DNA from: Limnochordaceae bacterium
GTDB lineage: Bacteria; Bacillota; Limnochordia; Limnochordales; DUMU01
Length of the DNA: 64,000 bases
NCBI GenBank assembly: GCA_014896305.1
Contig: JADBKQ010000008.1
Span: 1-64,000 of the forward strand
Reading direction: 5' to 3'
In this document: positions 6,700-15,141 of the stretch, piece after piece
Position numbering within the stretch: position 1 is the stretch's first letter
How the letters are laid out: each line of letters opens with the position of its first letter
The notes under the pieces: model-generated
Databases searched by the model: none
Seen by the model: the letters and a program-made list of their open reading frames with translations, nothing else
What the model was told of the DNA's origin: nothing
Translations under genes and position numbers: made by a program

Positions 6700-8211
6700 C
6701 TACGGCTGCCGAGGTTCGTGCCTGCGGCCATGCCCTTGCCAACGCTCCTGAAAGCGGCGCAGAGGAGAGGCACTCGCCGCCGGTAGGGTTTCCATGGCCG
6801 GGATCAGACCCAGGACCGGTAAACCCAGCTCCCGTTCGACATCCTCCTGGCTGCGGAAGCTCGTGTCGAGGAACTCCAGCACAAAGGCCAGACCCACGCC
6901 CCCGAACAACCCCAGAAATACCGCAATGGCCAGGTTGAGCATGGGTCGTGGGCTGACTGGCGCTGTCGGTTTTACGGCTGGATCGATCAACTGTACATCG
7001 GAGTTTTTCATGTTCTCCGTGATCCGGGTCTCCTCATACCGGGTACGCAGCATCATGTAGATGTCCTCGTTCACCTTGACATCCCGGGTGAGGCGGGCCA
7101 GCTGCAACTCCTTTTGGGGCAATCCCGCCAGCACCTGGTCGTTTTGGTCGATCAGGTGGCGCAAAGCGTCGCTACGGGCAGCCTGGGCCAGTTGGTCGGC
7201 TTGCAGCGAAAGCAACTCTTGAAGCAGCCCCTGATAGACAGGGTTGAGAGATTCGGTTTCCTGCGGCACCACCTTGGCCACTTCGTTTTGCAGCTGCTGC
7301 CGGACCTGGTCGATCTGCGCCTTCAAGTCGACCACTTCCGGATGCTTATCGGTGTACTTTTCCTGCGCCCCGGCCAGCCGGGTCTGCAAGTCGGCCAGCT
7401 GCGTGCGATAGTATTGAATCATGGGATTGTCGGCGATCTGGCGGGCAGTGACCAGAGTCTGCGGTTGTGCCTGCAGCTGCTTCTCCACTTCCTGTAGACG
7501 CTGTTCTACTTCGTGCAGTCCGACCTCGGCCTCGGCTCGCATCGTCTCCAACTGACTGATCTTATCGAGCAACGCCTTGGTCTCGTCGCTGGGGGAGACC
7601 ACCTGCGCACTTTCCTGAAAACGCAGCAACAGTTCTTCGGCCTGGTTGAGCTGGCTTTCCACTTTGGGCAGCTGCTCTTCAATAAACTGCTGGGCACTAC
7701 GCACATCCTGGCGGTTGTATTCCAGGTTGAGCTCCTGGAAGGCCGCCACCAGTGCATTGGCCGCGTCTCGCGCAAAGGCCGGGTCGCGGCTGCTCACCGT
7801 CACGCGTACGGTATCCGTCCCCTGAATGGGCTGCACCTTGACGCTCTGGGCAAGTTGAGCCACCTCCGGGCTGGTGGGGTCGCTGGGCAAATGGAGGCGG
7901 CGGGCGGTGCGCACCACCAGGTCCCGGCTCTTCAGGATCTGCACGTAATTCTGCAGGGGATCTTTCGCTCCCGCCAAGAATCCGCCGTCGGTGGCAAAAG
8001 GTAGCCCGCTACTGCCGGTGGTCCGAATCAGTACGGTGGAGGAAGCCTCGTAGATTCGGGGGCTAAGCCGAGTGGCCACCGTCGCAGCCACCATCGCCAC
8101 GACCACGAGCGACAGGATCTCCCATTTACGCCGCAACAACACCTCGAGATACTGTCGCAGATCGATTTCCATTTCATCTTGTCCGGCCGCCTGCGCCTGT
8201 ACGTCCGCCAT
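6700..8211 (-). CDS. Wzz/GNVR-type polysaccharide chain-length and kinase-activator protein
   Basis: An inner-membrane polysaccharide co-polymerase (503 aa), equivalent to CapA/CpsC or the N-terminal half of Wzc. A Wzz domain starts at about residue 15 with the first transmembrane helix at about 32-52, followed by a large extracytoplasmic region with long coiled coils (about 165-260 and 290-390), a GNVR-type region, a second transmembrane helix at about 430-452 and a short cytoplasmic tail. It regulates polymer length and activates the BY-kinase next door. The ATG at 8211 has a GGGGAGA SD. It is 31 bases downstream of the SLBB export gene. Confidence 0.92.
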   Translation of the reverse strand: MADVQAQAAGQDEMEIDLRQYLEVLLRRKWEILSLVVVAMVAATVATRLSPRIYEASSTVLIRTTGSSGLPFATDGGFLAGAKDPLQNYVQILKSRDLVVRTARRLHLPSDPTSPEVAQLAQSVKVQPIQGTDTVRVTVSSRDPAFARDAANALVAAFQELNLEYNRQDVRSAQQFIEEQLPKVESQLNQAEELLLRFQESAQVVSPSDETKALLDKISQLETMRAEAEVGLHEVEQRLQEVEKQLQAQPQTLVTARQIADNPMIQYYRTQLADLQTRLAGAQEKYTDKHPEVVDLKAQIDQVRQQLQNEVAKVVPQETESLNPVYQGLLQELLSLQADQLAQAARSDALRHLIDQNDQVLAGLPQKELQLARLTRDVKVNEDIYMMLRTRYEETRITENMKNSDVQLIDPAVKPTAPVSPRPMLNLAIAVFLGLFGGVGLAFVLEFLDTSFRSQEDVERELGLPVLGLIPAMETLPAASASPLRRFQERWQGHGRRHEPRQP

Positions 8212-8242
8212 CCGTTTCTCCCCTCACTGCTCCCGACTCACC

Positions 8243-11200
8243 CTACCACTGGATCTGAATCCCCAGCAGGTCTTTGAACAGCTTCACTCCTCCCAGGAAG
8301 CCGAAGATGCTGTTCCAGTCCGGCTTGGAGGTCTCCGGCACATACACGATATCACCGGCCTGGACGAGCGGATTCTCCTTCACGTTGCCCTGGAACACCA
8401 CTTTGTCCTTTCCCAAAGCGACCGTGGCATGACCCCCCGGTTGGCCGCTCCGGTAGATCCCCACCGCATCCAGGCTGGCCCGCTCCGCCGGACCCCCTGC
8501 GAGCCCGATGACGTCCAGCACCGTCATCCCCGGGCGGATAGGATACAGACCGGGGTTTCGTACCTGTCCCAAGACCAGCACCTGCTGGCGGCTCTCGGGT
8601 ACGTAGACCGTATCTCCAGGTTGCAACACCACGTTTTGGTCCGGCTGCTGATTGCCCAGAACAGCTCTGTAATCCGCGCTGAGTACCTGAGGCTGACCCT
8701 CCCCCAGCGGGGTACGGAGCACCGTCAGTTCATCTGCAGCATTCGCCGTAGGTCCGCCGGCCAGAGCCAGCAAATCGAGCAGTCGCGAGCCGGGCAGCAA
8801 GGTGTATGTTCCCGGGCGAGCCACCTGGCCCAGGACGGCCACCTGCCGGGCTTGAGGTAGATAGAGCACGTCCCCTGGCGCCAGCAGGCGGTTGGTTGGA
8901 TCCTCCGGGTGCTGCAGCAAGCGCCCGAGGTCGATCACCTCTTGCCCCACCGTGGTGGTCTGCGTCGAGGACGTTCCCGACGCCCGGGTCCGCGTCAAGG
9001 TCAGCGCTGCGAGATCCGCCTGCTCTGTCGGGCCCCCCGCCATTCCCAGCACGTCCAGCACGCGGGCGTCTGGCTTGACCAGATAAGCACCGGGCGAGCG
9101 GACCGCACCGTATACCAGGACCCGGCGTTCCTGTTCAGGGATGAAGAGGACATCTCCGCCCTGCACCGCAACATTGGCAGGGCCGGCCGGATTCTCCAGG
9201 GCCGCTTTGACATCCACCCGCTGCGCCGTGCGTTCCCCGGTCGCTCCGGTGTGCGTCAACAGCGCTGCCTCCAGGTCGGCGCTCTCCAGCACACCTCCGG
9301 CAGCCGCCACGGCCGACACCAGCGTTGCCGGTTGTTCCAATGGATAGCTGCCGGGTTGGCGCACCGCACCGAGCACCGCCACCCCCTGCAGCTGCCGGGG
9401 CAGAATCAGAACCTCGTCCCCGTTGAGAACCCGGTTCTCCGCCGCCAGCGGGTTGGCCAGCAGCGCCGCCAGATCCAGGGTCTCCACCTGGCCTCCCTGG
9501 CTGAACAAGGCGTGGTGCAGGTCTGCGCTGGGCGTCGGCCCGCCAGCCCGCGCCACCGCCTCCAAAAGCCGCATCCCTGGCCAGACCACGATCTGCTGGG
9601 GGGCTCGCACCTCACCCAGCACCAGAATGGCTCGCCGGCTCTCGGGAATATAGAGCAAGTCCCCGGGCGAAACTTGCTGTTCGCCCGGAGCCGGGCCTGA
9701 CGTCCCGTCCGGGAAGGTCAGGTTCACCAGCTGAGCACCCCCGCCGGCCGACTGGCGGACCCACACGGCCCGGCTGGGGTCGCCGCTGACGGTTGCCCCG
9801 CCCGCCAGCGCCAGTACCTGACCCAGCGTCTGTCCAGCCTGAACCGGATATGCTCCTGGCCGGGCCACCGCCCCGAGCACAAAGACTTCCCGCATCCCAG
9901 CCGGTACCACCACCGTGTCGCCCGGGCTGACCCAGGGATTCTCAGCGTCGGGCATTCCTTGCCAGGCGGCACGCAAATCCACCCGCTGCTGAACCGTTCC
10001 CCGAATCAGCGCCACCTGGTCCAGGGCGGCCTGTGCGGTCGGTCCACCGACCTGTGCTAGCACGTCCGCCAGGCGGCTGGGGCGCAGGAGGGCCACCGCT
10101 CCCGGTCGCGCCACCTCTCCCAGGACCATCGCGGGCGGCAACGGTCGGGTCATGATCACGTCCCCCGGCTGCAGAACCATGGTGCCGTCCACGGCAGCCA
10201 CCGTGGAGGAAGCCGCCGGAGCCCCAGTCCCTTTCTGGTTTGCAGGGGTCGCCGCCTGCGCCGTACCACTGGACCCAAGCCAGCCGGCCAAGCTAACCGT
10301 CTGGTAGGCCAGGCGGTCGCCCGCCTGCCGGATCAGGTTGACATGCTCCAGGTCCGCCTGGGGAGTGGGCCCGCCCGCTGCAGTCACCAGTTCTCCCAAT
10401 GTCAACCCCGGTCGCCAGGGCAGCGTCGCTGGCCGGTTCCATTCACCCAGCGTACTGACCCACTGTTGATTGCGGGGCACCACCAACACATCTCCGGGTT
10501 GTACCAACTCGTTGGCACTACTCTGGGGAGCTTTCTGAATGGCTTCGAGGTCAATGATTTGTGGAACGGCCCCCGCCGCCCCCTCCGACTCGCTCGCCGC
10601 AGACGTGAAGGAGGCGTGCAGGAGATCGGCCGTGGGGGTCGGCCCTCCGGCCGCAGCCAGCAGGTCCAGCACCCGCCACCCCGGCTCTACCGGATACTGG
10701 CCGGGCCGGGCTACCTCTCCCAGCACAGTGGCCGCCTGTGGCGCCGCCGGGACATACAGGATGTCGCCCGGCTTTACCAGATCGTTGCCCGTCCAGCTAG
10801 AGGCCGGCGTGTTGCCCGCCACCGCTCCGTTGCTGCTATCCGGATAGAGGGCCACCCACTGGGGAGCGCCCGGTTCACCGGTTTGCGGATCGAGCCGGGT
10901 CAGCAAAGCTCGCCCCTGCCGGGCCTGGGGCGTCAGGCCGCCCGCGGCCGCCACCAGGTCTACCAGCCGCTGCCCAGGCCGGTACGGGAAGATCCCTGGC
11001 TGCCTCACTTCGCCCAGGACGAGGGTTGAACGGACTGCGCGGCGCACCACCACGAGGTCTCCCACCTGAAGCGGCACGTTTTGCTGCGAATCGTGTTCTG
11101 CAGCTTCTCCGTCCAGAACCTGCACAGTCGCTGGAGATGCCCCTTGAGCATTGGCATCCGCCTGCACCGCCGGCGCAGAGGCCTGGCGCATTAAGCTGAC

Positions 11201-12760
11201 GGCTTGGCGGTCGGCCCATTCACTCCATCCACCGGCTGCGGCCACCAGGTCTAGCAGCCGCAGACCGGGCGTGAACGGATAGAGGCCCGGCCGGGCGACC
11301 TCTCCCAAAATCGCTACCTGCCGGCTGGCTGCCGGTACGAAGAGGGTATCGCCAGGTTGCAGCGGCCGGTTAAGCTCGCTGGCCGCCTGGGGCAGCTGAG
11401 TCAGGTCAATGGTAATGGTCTTCCCGTCCTTGGCCAGGGCCAAGGTGGCACGCTCCCCCGCCGCTTGGTCGGTGAGCCCGCCGGCCGCGGCCAACAAGTC
11501 GAGCACTCGCATGCCTGCCCGCCAAGGCACTACTCCGGGATTTTGCACCTGGCCGAGAACCACGACCTCCTGCCGGCCTTCCGGCACATAGATCAGGTCG
11601 TTCGCCTGCAAAGCGTAGGAGCCGGCCTTCGGCACCCCACCGTCGGGCGCCGGGGTGAGATCCAGGCCAATGCTGACCGGTGTACCATCCGGCCCTACCC
11701 GGGTGATCGTCACCCGGTCGACTGCGGCTTGAGACGTCGGCCCTCCCGCCTGGGCCAATACGTCCCACAGACGGGCAACCCCGTCGGCCAAGGGATACCG
11801 CCCGGGCCGGGCCACGGCGCCCAGCACGGTCACACTCTGAACCGGCGGTACGTAGATGATGTCCCCCGCTTGGACCGCCCAATGTTGCAGCTGGTCGGAG
11901 GGGATCGTCTGCCGCTGGATCCCGCCGTCGCCGACCCGGCTCACCTGGATCGCCTGCAGGTCCGCCGTGGCCAGGGTGCCACCGGCCAACGCCAACAACT
12001 GCACGAGGTTGGTCTCTTGGGCCAGTGTGTATGCTCCCGGAGTCCGCACCTCGCCCCAGACGACGGCCGTCGCCGCAGGCGGCAGGTATAGCAGGTCCCC
12101 ATCTTCTAGGCGGATGTTATTTTGCGTTTGGCCTTTCTCGATCGCCGGGCGCAGATCCAGCCGCTCGGCCTGGCCGTGCCGGATCAGCAGCACCTGGCTG
12201 ATGGCCGCCTGGCGCGTCCAACCTCCTGCCTGCCCGAAGGCGTCCAGGATGCTTGCCCCCACCGGTAATAGATATAAGCCCGGACGGACGACCTCTCCCG
12301 AGACCTGCACGTGCACCTGCCGGAACTGCGTCACCATGACGGTCACTTGCGGGGATTTCACATAGGCCGACAGGACCTCTTGGATCCGCTGGGATACCTG
12401 CCCCGGCGTCTGCCCGGAGACCTCCATATCTCCCACTAGTGGGTAGCTGATTCGCCCATCCGGGCGGACGGTCAACTCCAAGGTTAGCTCATCGTGGCCA
12501 AATACTGAAATTCGCAACCCATCCCCGGGCCCCAAGCGATAGGTAGCCTGATCCATCGTCGCCGGGGACGACATGCCTGGGGCGGCGGTAGAAGTTGATG
12601 GTGCAGGCGTTGGCGTGCCAGCCGCCGTCCCCACCGCGGCCATCCCGAACACGCCCACAGCTCCCAACATCGCGCTCAGCACCCATGCTGCCAGGGGGAC
12701 CGTCCCTCCTTGGTGCCGGCTTTGGCGATCCCCCTGTCCGCACCCTACCCGCTGCTCCAT
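8243..12760 (-). CDS. Giant polysaccharide export protein with 15 SLBB repeats
   Basis: A Wza-related polysaccharide export protein of about 1505 residues, roughly four times the usual size. After a signal peptide (about 20-48) and a Pro/Ser/Thr linker there is one polysaccharide export domain (about 74-145; GPGDGLRISVFG marks it). I then count 15 tandem SLBB beta-grasp modules to near the C-terminus, each with the pattern V-L-G-x-V-x-x-P-G followed by an A-x-A-G-G motif; ordinary Wza has two or three. The C-terminus ends in an amphipathic helix (SIFGFLGGVKLFKDLLG), reminiscent of the Wza outer-membrane helix. The ATG at 12760 has AAGGAG eight bases upstream and is preferred over the GTG at 12781. 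It likely forms the periplasmic and outer-membrane conduit for the polymer made by this operon. Confidence 0.92.
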   Translation of the reverse strand: MEQRVGCGQGDRQSRHQGGTVPLAAWVLSAMLGAVGVFGMAAVGTAAGTPTPAPSTSTAAPGMSSPATMDQATYRLGPGDGLRISVFGHDELTLELTVRPDGRISYPLVGDMEVSGQTPGQVSQRIQEVLSAYVKSPQVTVMVTQFRQVHVQVSGEVVRPGLYLLPVGASILDAFGQAGGWTRQAAISQVLLIRHGQAERLDLRPAIEKGQTQNNIRLEDGDLLYLPPAATAVVWGEVRTPGAYTLAQETNLVQLLALAGGTLATADLQAIQVSRVGDGGIQRQTIPSDQLQHWAVQAGDIIYVPPVQSVTVLGAVARPGRYPLADGVARLWDVLAQAGGPTSQAAVDRVTITRVGPDGTPVSIGLDLTPAPDGGVPKAGSYALQANDLIYVPEGRQEVVVLGQVQNPGVVPWRAGMRVLDLLAAAGGLTDQAAGERATLALAKDGKTITIDLTQLPQAASELNRPLQPGDTLFVPAASRQVAILGEVARPGLYPFTPGLRLLDLVAAAGGWSEWADRQAVSLMRQASAPAVQADANAQGASPATVQVLDGEAAEHDSQQNVPLQVGDLVVVRRAVRSTLVLGEVRQPGIFPYRPGQRLVDLVAAAGGLTPQARQGRALLTRLDPQTGEPGAPQWVALYPDSSNGAVAGNTPASSWTGNDLVKPGDILYVPAAPQAATVLGEVARPGQYPVEPGWRVLDLLAAAGGPTPTADLLHASFTSAASESEGAAGAVPQIIDLEAIQKAPQSSANELVQPGDVLVVPRNQQWVSTLGEWNRPATLPWRPGLTLGELVTAAGGPTPQADLEHVNLIRQAGDRLAYQTVSLAGWLGSSGTAQAATPANQKGTGAPAASSTVAAVDGTMVLQPGDVIMTRPLPPAMVLGEVARPGAVALLRPSRLADVLAQVGGPTAQAALDQVALIRGTVQQRVDLRAAWQGMPDAENPWVSPGDTVVVPAGMREVFVLGAVARPGAYPVQAGQTLGQVLALAGGATVSGDPSRAVWVRQSAGGGAQLVNLTFPDGTSGPAPGEQQVSPGDLLYIPESRRAILVLGEVRAPQQIVVWPGMRLLEAVARAGGPTPSADLHHALFSQGGQVETLDLAALLANPLAAENRVLNGDEVLILPRQLQGVAVLGAVRQPGSYPLEQPATLVSAVAAAGGVLESADLEAALLTHTGATGERTAQRVDVKAALENPAGPANVAVQGGDVLFIPEQERRVLVYGAVRSPGAYLVKPDARVLDVLGMAGGPTEQADLAALTLTRTRASGTSSTQTTTVGQEVIDLGRLLQHPEDPTNRLLAPGDVLYLPQARQVAVLGQVARPGTYTLLPGSRLLDLLALAGGPTANAADELTVLRTPLGEGQPQVLSADYRAVLGNQQPDQNVVLQPGDTVYVPESRQQVLVLGQVRNPGLYPIRPGMTVLDVIGLAGGPAERASLDAVGIYRSGQPGGHATVALGKDKVVFQGNVKENPLVQAGDIVYVPETSKPDWNSIFGFLGGVKLFKDLLGIQIQW

Positions 12761-12789
12761 GCTCCCCGCTCCTTCTCCCACTCCTGGTC

Positions 12790-13821
12790 CTACTCGTTCC
12801 CCTGTCCAACCGCCCGAGAGGCGGGACGTAGTGCCCTTTGGGCCCGCCGCCAGGCTCGCCGGCGGGCACGGTATCGTTCTTCTGCCGTCTGCATCGAGTC
12901 CACATGAAATACATCTTTCAGGACGCGGGTCAACATCTCGTACGTGCTCATCAACCGTTCCGGCATCTGCTTCCAGGCGGCCGGGAACTGCTGCTCATCC
13001 TCCTGCTCTTGCGCATACCGACTTAGCCGAGAGAGGTTCTCACGCACATGGGCCAGCTCTCGCTCCAACGAGTCCAAGAGTTGGGTGACCTCGTCCTTCC
13101 ACTCGGGTTCTGGCTTTCCCTTCTCGCGGGCCGCGGCCCTCCGGCGACTGGCCGCTCGGGCCCGCACGCGCTCGGCCGCATCCTGGGCGCTGATTTCCCG
13201 GTCTGCTTCGAGAATGCGAGCCACCTGGCGCAACTCCGCCTTGCTGAGTTCCATCGCTTCGGTACAGGCCAATAACTCCTCGGTTAAATCCGGCCGCAGA
13301 AGTTTGCGCGCCAGACCAAGGGCGATGGAGACGTGGGAGGCCGTAATGGGGCTGCTGCCATTCTGGAAGTTGCGAATCACTGCCTGTTGAAAACGCGGAT
13401 CCACCTCCAGGCAATTGAGCCAGTCTGTCAAAGTCGTGCGGGGGATCCCAAGACGATCTGCCGCTTCCACCTTACTCAAATGATTTTGGTCCATGAAGCG
13501 GCGTACGGCCTGAGCTTTGTCGATGGGATTGAGGTCTTCCCGCTGCAGGTTTTCGATCAGCTGGACCTCCGGATCATGCTCTTCGGTGCCGGGCGGCAAA
13601 ATCACGGCTTCAATGGTCGACCAACCGGCCAGCCGGGCAGCCCGCACGCGCCGCTCGCCAGCGATCAAACGGTAGTAGTCACCCTCCGGGCGCACCAGCA
13701 CGGGGTGTAACTGGCCCACCGCTTCCAGCGAACGCCGCAACCCTTCCAGTTGGTCCGGATCAAACGAGGTACGACACTGTGCCGCGTCCGTACGAATCCG
13801 CTCCAGTGAAACCTTCCCCAC
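12790..13821 (-). CDS. ParB/Spo0J-family DNA-binding protein heading the polysaccharide operon
   Basis: A 343-residue ParB-family protein. The N-terminal ParB nuclease-like/CTPase domain has GERRVRA (about 55-61) and the ENLQREDLNP motif (about 90-99); a helix-turn-helix follows (about 114-135, KVEAADRLGIPRTTLTDWL), then an Ala/Arg-rich segment and a coiled C-terminal region. There is no parA gene beside it and I saw no canonical parS palindrome in the window, so a chromosome-segregation role is not indicated. It is the first gene of the exopolysaccharide operon, 29 bases upstream of the SLBB gene, suggesting a regulator of this operon. Start is GTG at 13821 with GGGAGAG six bases upstream. 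Confidence 0.88.
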   Translation of the reverse strand: MGKVSLERIRTDAAQCRTSFDPDQLEGLRRSLEAVGQLHPVLVRPEGDYYRLIAGERRVRAARLAGWSTIEAVILPPGTEEHDPEVQLIENLQREDLNPIDKAQAVRRFMDQNHLSKVEAADRLGIPRTTLTDWLNCLEVDPRFQQAVIRNFQNGSSPITASHVSIALGLARKLLRPDLTEELLACTEAMELSKAELRQVARILEADREISAQDAAERVRARAASRRRAAAREKGKPEPEWKDEVTQLLDSLERELAHVRENLSRLSRYAQEQEDEQQFPAAWKQMPERLMSTYEMLTRVLKDVFHVDSMQTAEERYRARRRAWRRAQRALRPASRAVGQGNE

Positions 13822-13860
13822 ACTTAGCTCTCCCTGCAGGTGGACAGGTCTGGCAAAATG

Positions 13861-13875
13861 TCACGATTTTCGTGA
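13861..13875. promoter_or_regulatory. Perfect inverted repeat upstream of the ParB-like gene
   Basis: TCACGA (13861-13866) and TCGTGA (13870-13875) form a perfect six-base inverted repeat with spacer TTT, 40 bases upstream of the ParB-like start. A second partial palindrome, AAACG then CGTTT around 13924-13940, lies further upstream. The position fits an operator of the polysaccharide operon. The binding protein is unknown. I see no convincing -35/-10 pair in this 134-base stretch. Confidence 0.4.
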
Positions 13876-13955
13876 ATTCGCCACCCCGACCGAGATGTCC
13901 TTCCGCCACGGGGTTCTAACTCGAAACGTTAAGATCGTTTAACCACCCCAGGAAG

Positions 13956-13989
13956 AAAAACGATCGCCCCAGAAATCCTTCCGGGGCGA
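13956..13989 (-). terminator. Intrinsic terminator of the envelope-protein operon
   Basis: Read on the minus strand, TCGCCCC (complement of 13983-13989) pairs with GGGGCGA (complement of 13964-13970), a perfect seven-base-pair stem around a 12-base loop, followed after TCG by TTTTT (13956-13960). It lies about 80 bases after the stop at 14072 and separates this operon from the polysaccharide operon. Confidence 0.8.
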
Positions 13990-14071
13990 CCGGCTCTCCT
14001 GGAAGAACGATTCGGACAACATCCTGGACCGCCGGCAAGCGCATTCCGAACTGGCGAGAATTTGCGCAGGA

Positions 14072-15037
14072 TCAACGCTGACTGACCGGACTCAGCGACA
14101 ACCCCAGGGCGGTCGTATCCTGCAGGACCTCGACGTAAAAGGACGTGCCGGACGGGATCGATACATTCTTCCCCTGCACGAAGTAGCCGCTCACCAACCC
14201 GATCGGCCCCAAGAGGAGGATTCCAGCAACGCTCGCTCCTGCCGCCAAACCCAGAGACTCGTTCTCCGTCGTCGCTCGCTTGGCTACGCCCAGAGGGATC
14301 AGTGTCCCATCGAAGGCGGGCATCACTCCGAAGTCCAGCACGATCCGGCCAGCCCGTCCCAGAGGACCCGCTTTTTGAACTTCGGTCACACGAGCCTGAG
14401 CCAGAGTCCCGGCAGGGATGACCACCCGGTTGCCCACCCGCACGTCCTCCACGACCTTGTAGGGCACTGTTTGCCCGACCTCAGCCGCGTCTGAGCTCAC
14501 CCCAGCCAACAGCTGCACCTTGACCAGGGTGGTGGCCGGAACGTTCACTTTGTCCAGGTTCAGCTTACCCCCCGGCCACACCAGAGAGACTAGCTTCTCC
14601 ACCCGCTGGACCAACGGGCCGCCCTGCTGCTGCCCCAGCAAGGCTCCCTCGAGGTTCTTGATTCGTTCGATCATGGGCCTGTCGGAGCTGAGCTGCTGAA
14701 AAACCATCCACTCCACAGCCCCGGTTTGCAGGGCGAGGGAAACTTGATCCGCGCTGCCCCCGCTCAAAAAGCTCGAAATGGTGCCAATGCGAGTAATCAG
14801 TGCACCGGATTTGGTCTCTCCGTATAAGTCCGTCTCTACCCGATTCAGCCGCTCTACCAGCGAGCCTTCTTGAATCCGGCCATACAGCGCCTTTTCTACA
14901 TTCTCCAAGGTGGTAACGGGTGCGACGGTGTTCTCCTGTGCCCCGGCCGCAGCCCCCCACCATCCGGTCGAAACAACCGCCATGGCGATGACCAGAAGCC
15001 CTGCCACCATCCGCTCTGCCCTGCCCACGCTGCCCAC
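14072..15037 (-). CDS. Secreted protein with repeated L-Y-G-x4-G motifs, function unknown
   Basis: An exported protein of about 321 residues, family not recognised. A signal peptide spans about residues 10-34. Residues about 43-135 hold repeats of a motif of the form V-E-x-x-L-Y-G-x4-G-x-L-x-x-R: EKALYGRIQEGSLVER, ETDLYGETKSGALITR and, degenerate, EGALLGQQQGGPLVQR. The second half has a beta-rich segment with VPYKVVEDVRVGNRVVIPAG and a hydrophobic, Gly-rich stretch near 265-290 that could insert in a membrane. Start: GTG at 15037 has CGGAGGGG five bases upstream, better than the ATG at 15106. It is the last gene of the DUF3084/SLH-porin operon, so a cell-envelope role is likely. Confidence 0.65.
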   Translation of the reverse strand: MGSVGRAERMVAGLLVIAMAVVSTGWWGAAAGAQENTVAPVTTLENVEKALYGRIQEGSLVERLNRVETDLYGETKSGALITRIGTISSFLSGGSADQVSLALQTGAVEWMVFQQLSSDRPMIERIKNLEGALLGQQQGGPLVQRVEKLVSLVWPGGKLNLDKVNVPATTLVKVQLLAGVSSDAAEVGQTVPYKVVEDVRVGNRVVIPAGTLAQARVTEVQKAGPLGRAGRIVLDFGVMPAFDGTLIPLGVAKRATTENESLGLAAGASVAGILLLGPIGLVSGYFVQGKNVSIPSGTSFYVEVLQDTTALGLSLSPVSQR

Positions 15038-15141
15038 GTTAACCCCTCCGTATTTGTGCCTGGTTTGTAGTGCCCCCTGCTCCTTTTCACCAGCCAGCGA
15101 CAGCACGCTGGATCCTGCAGCTCCGTCCCTACGACGACCCG

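Noticed and set aside
13822-13955. parS site next to the ParB-like gene
   Set aside because: The palindrome present is shorter and different from the canonical TGTTTCACGTGAAACA-type site.
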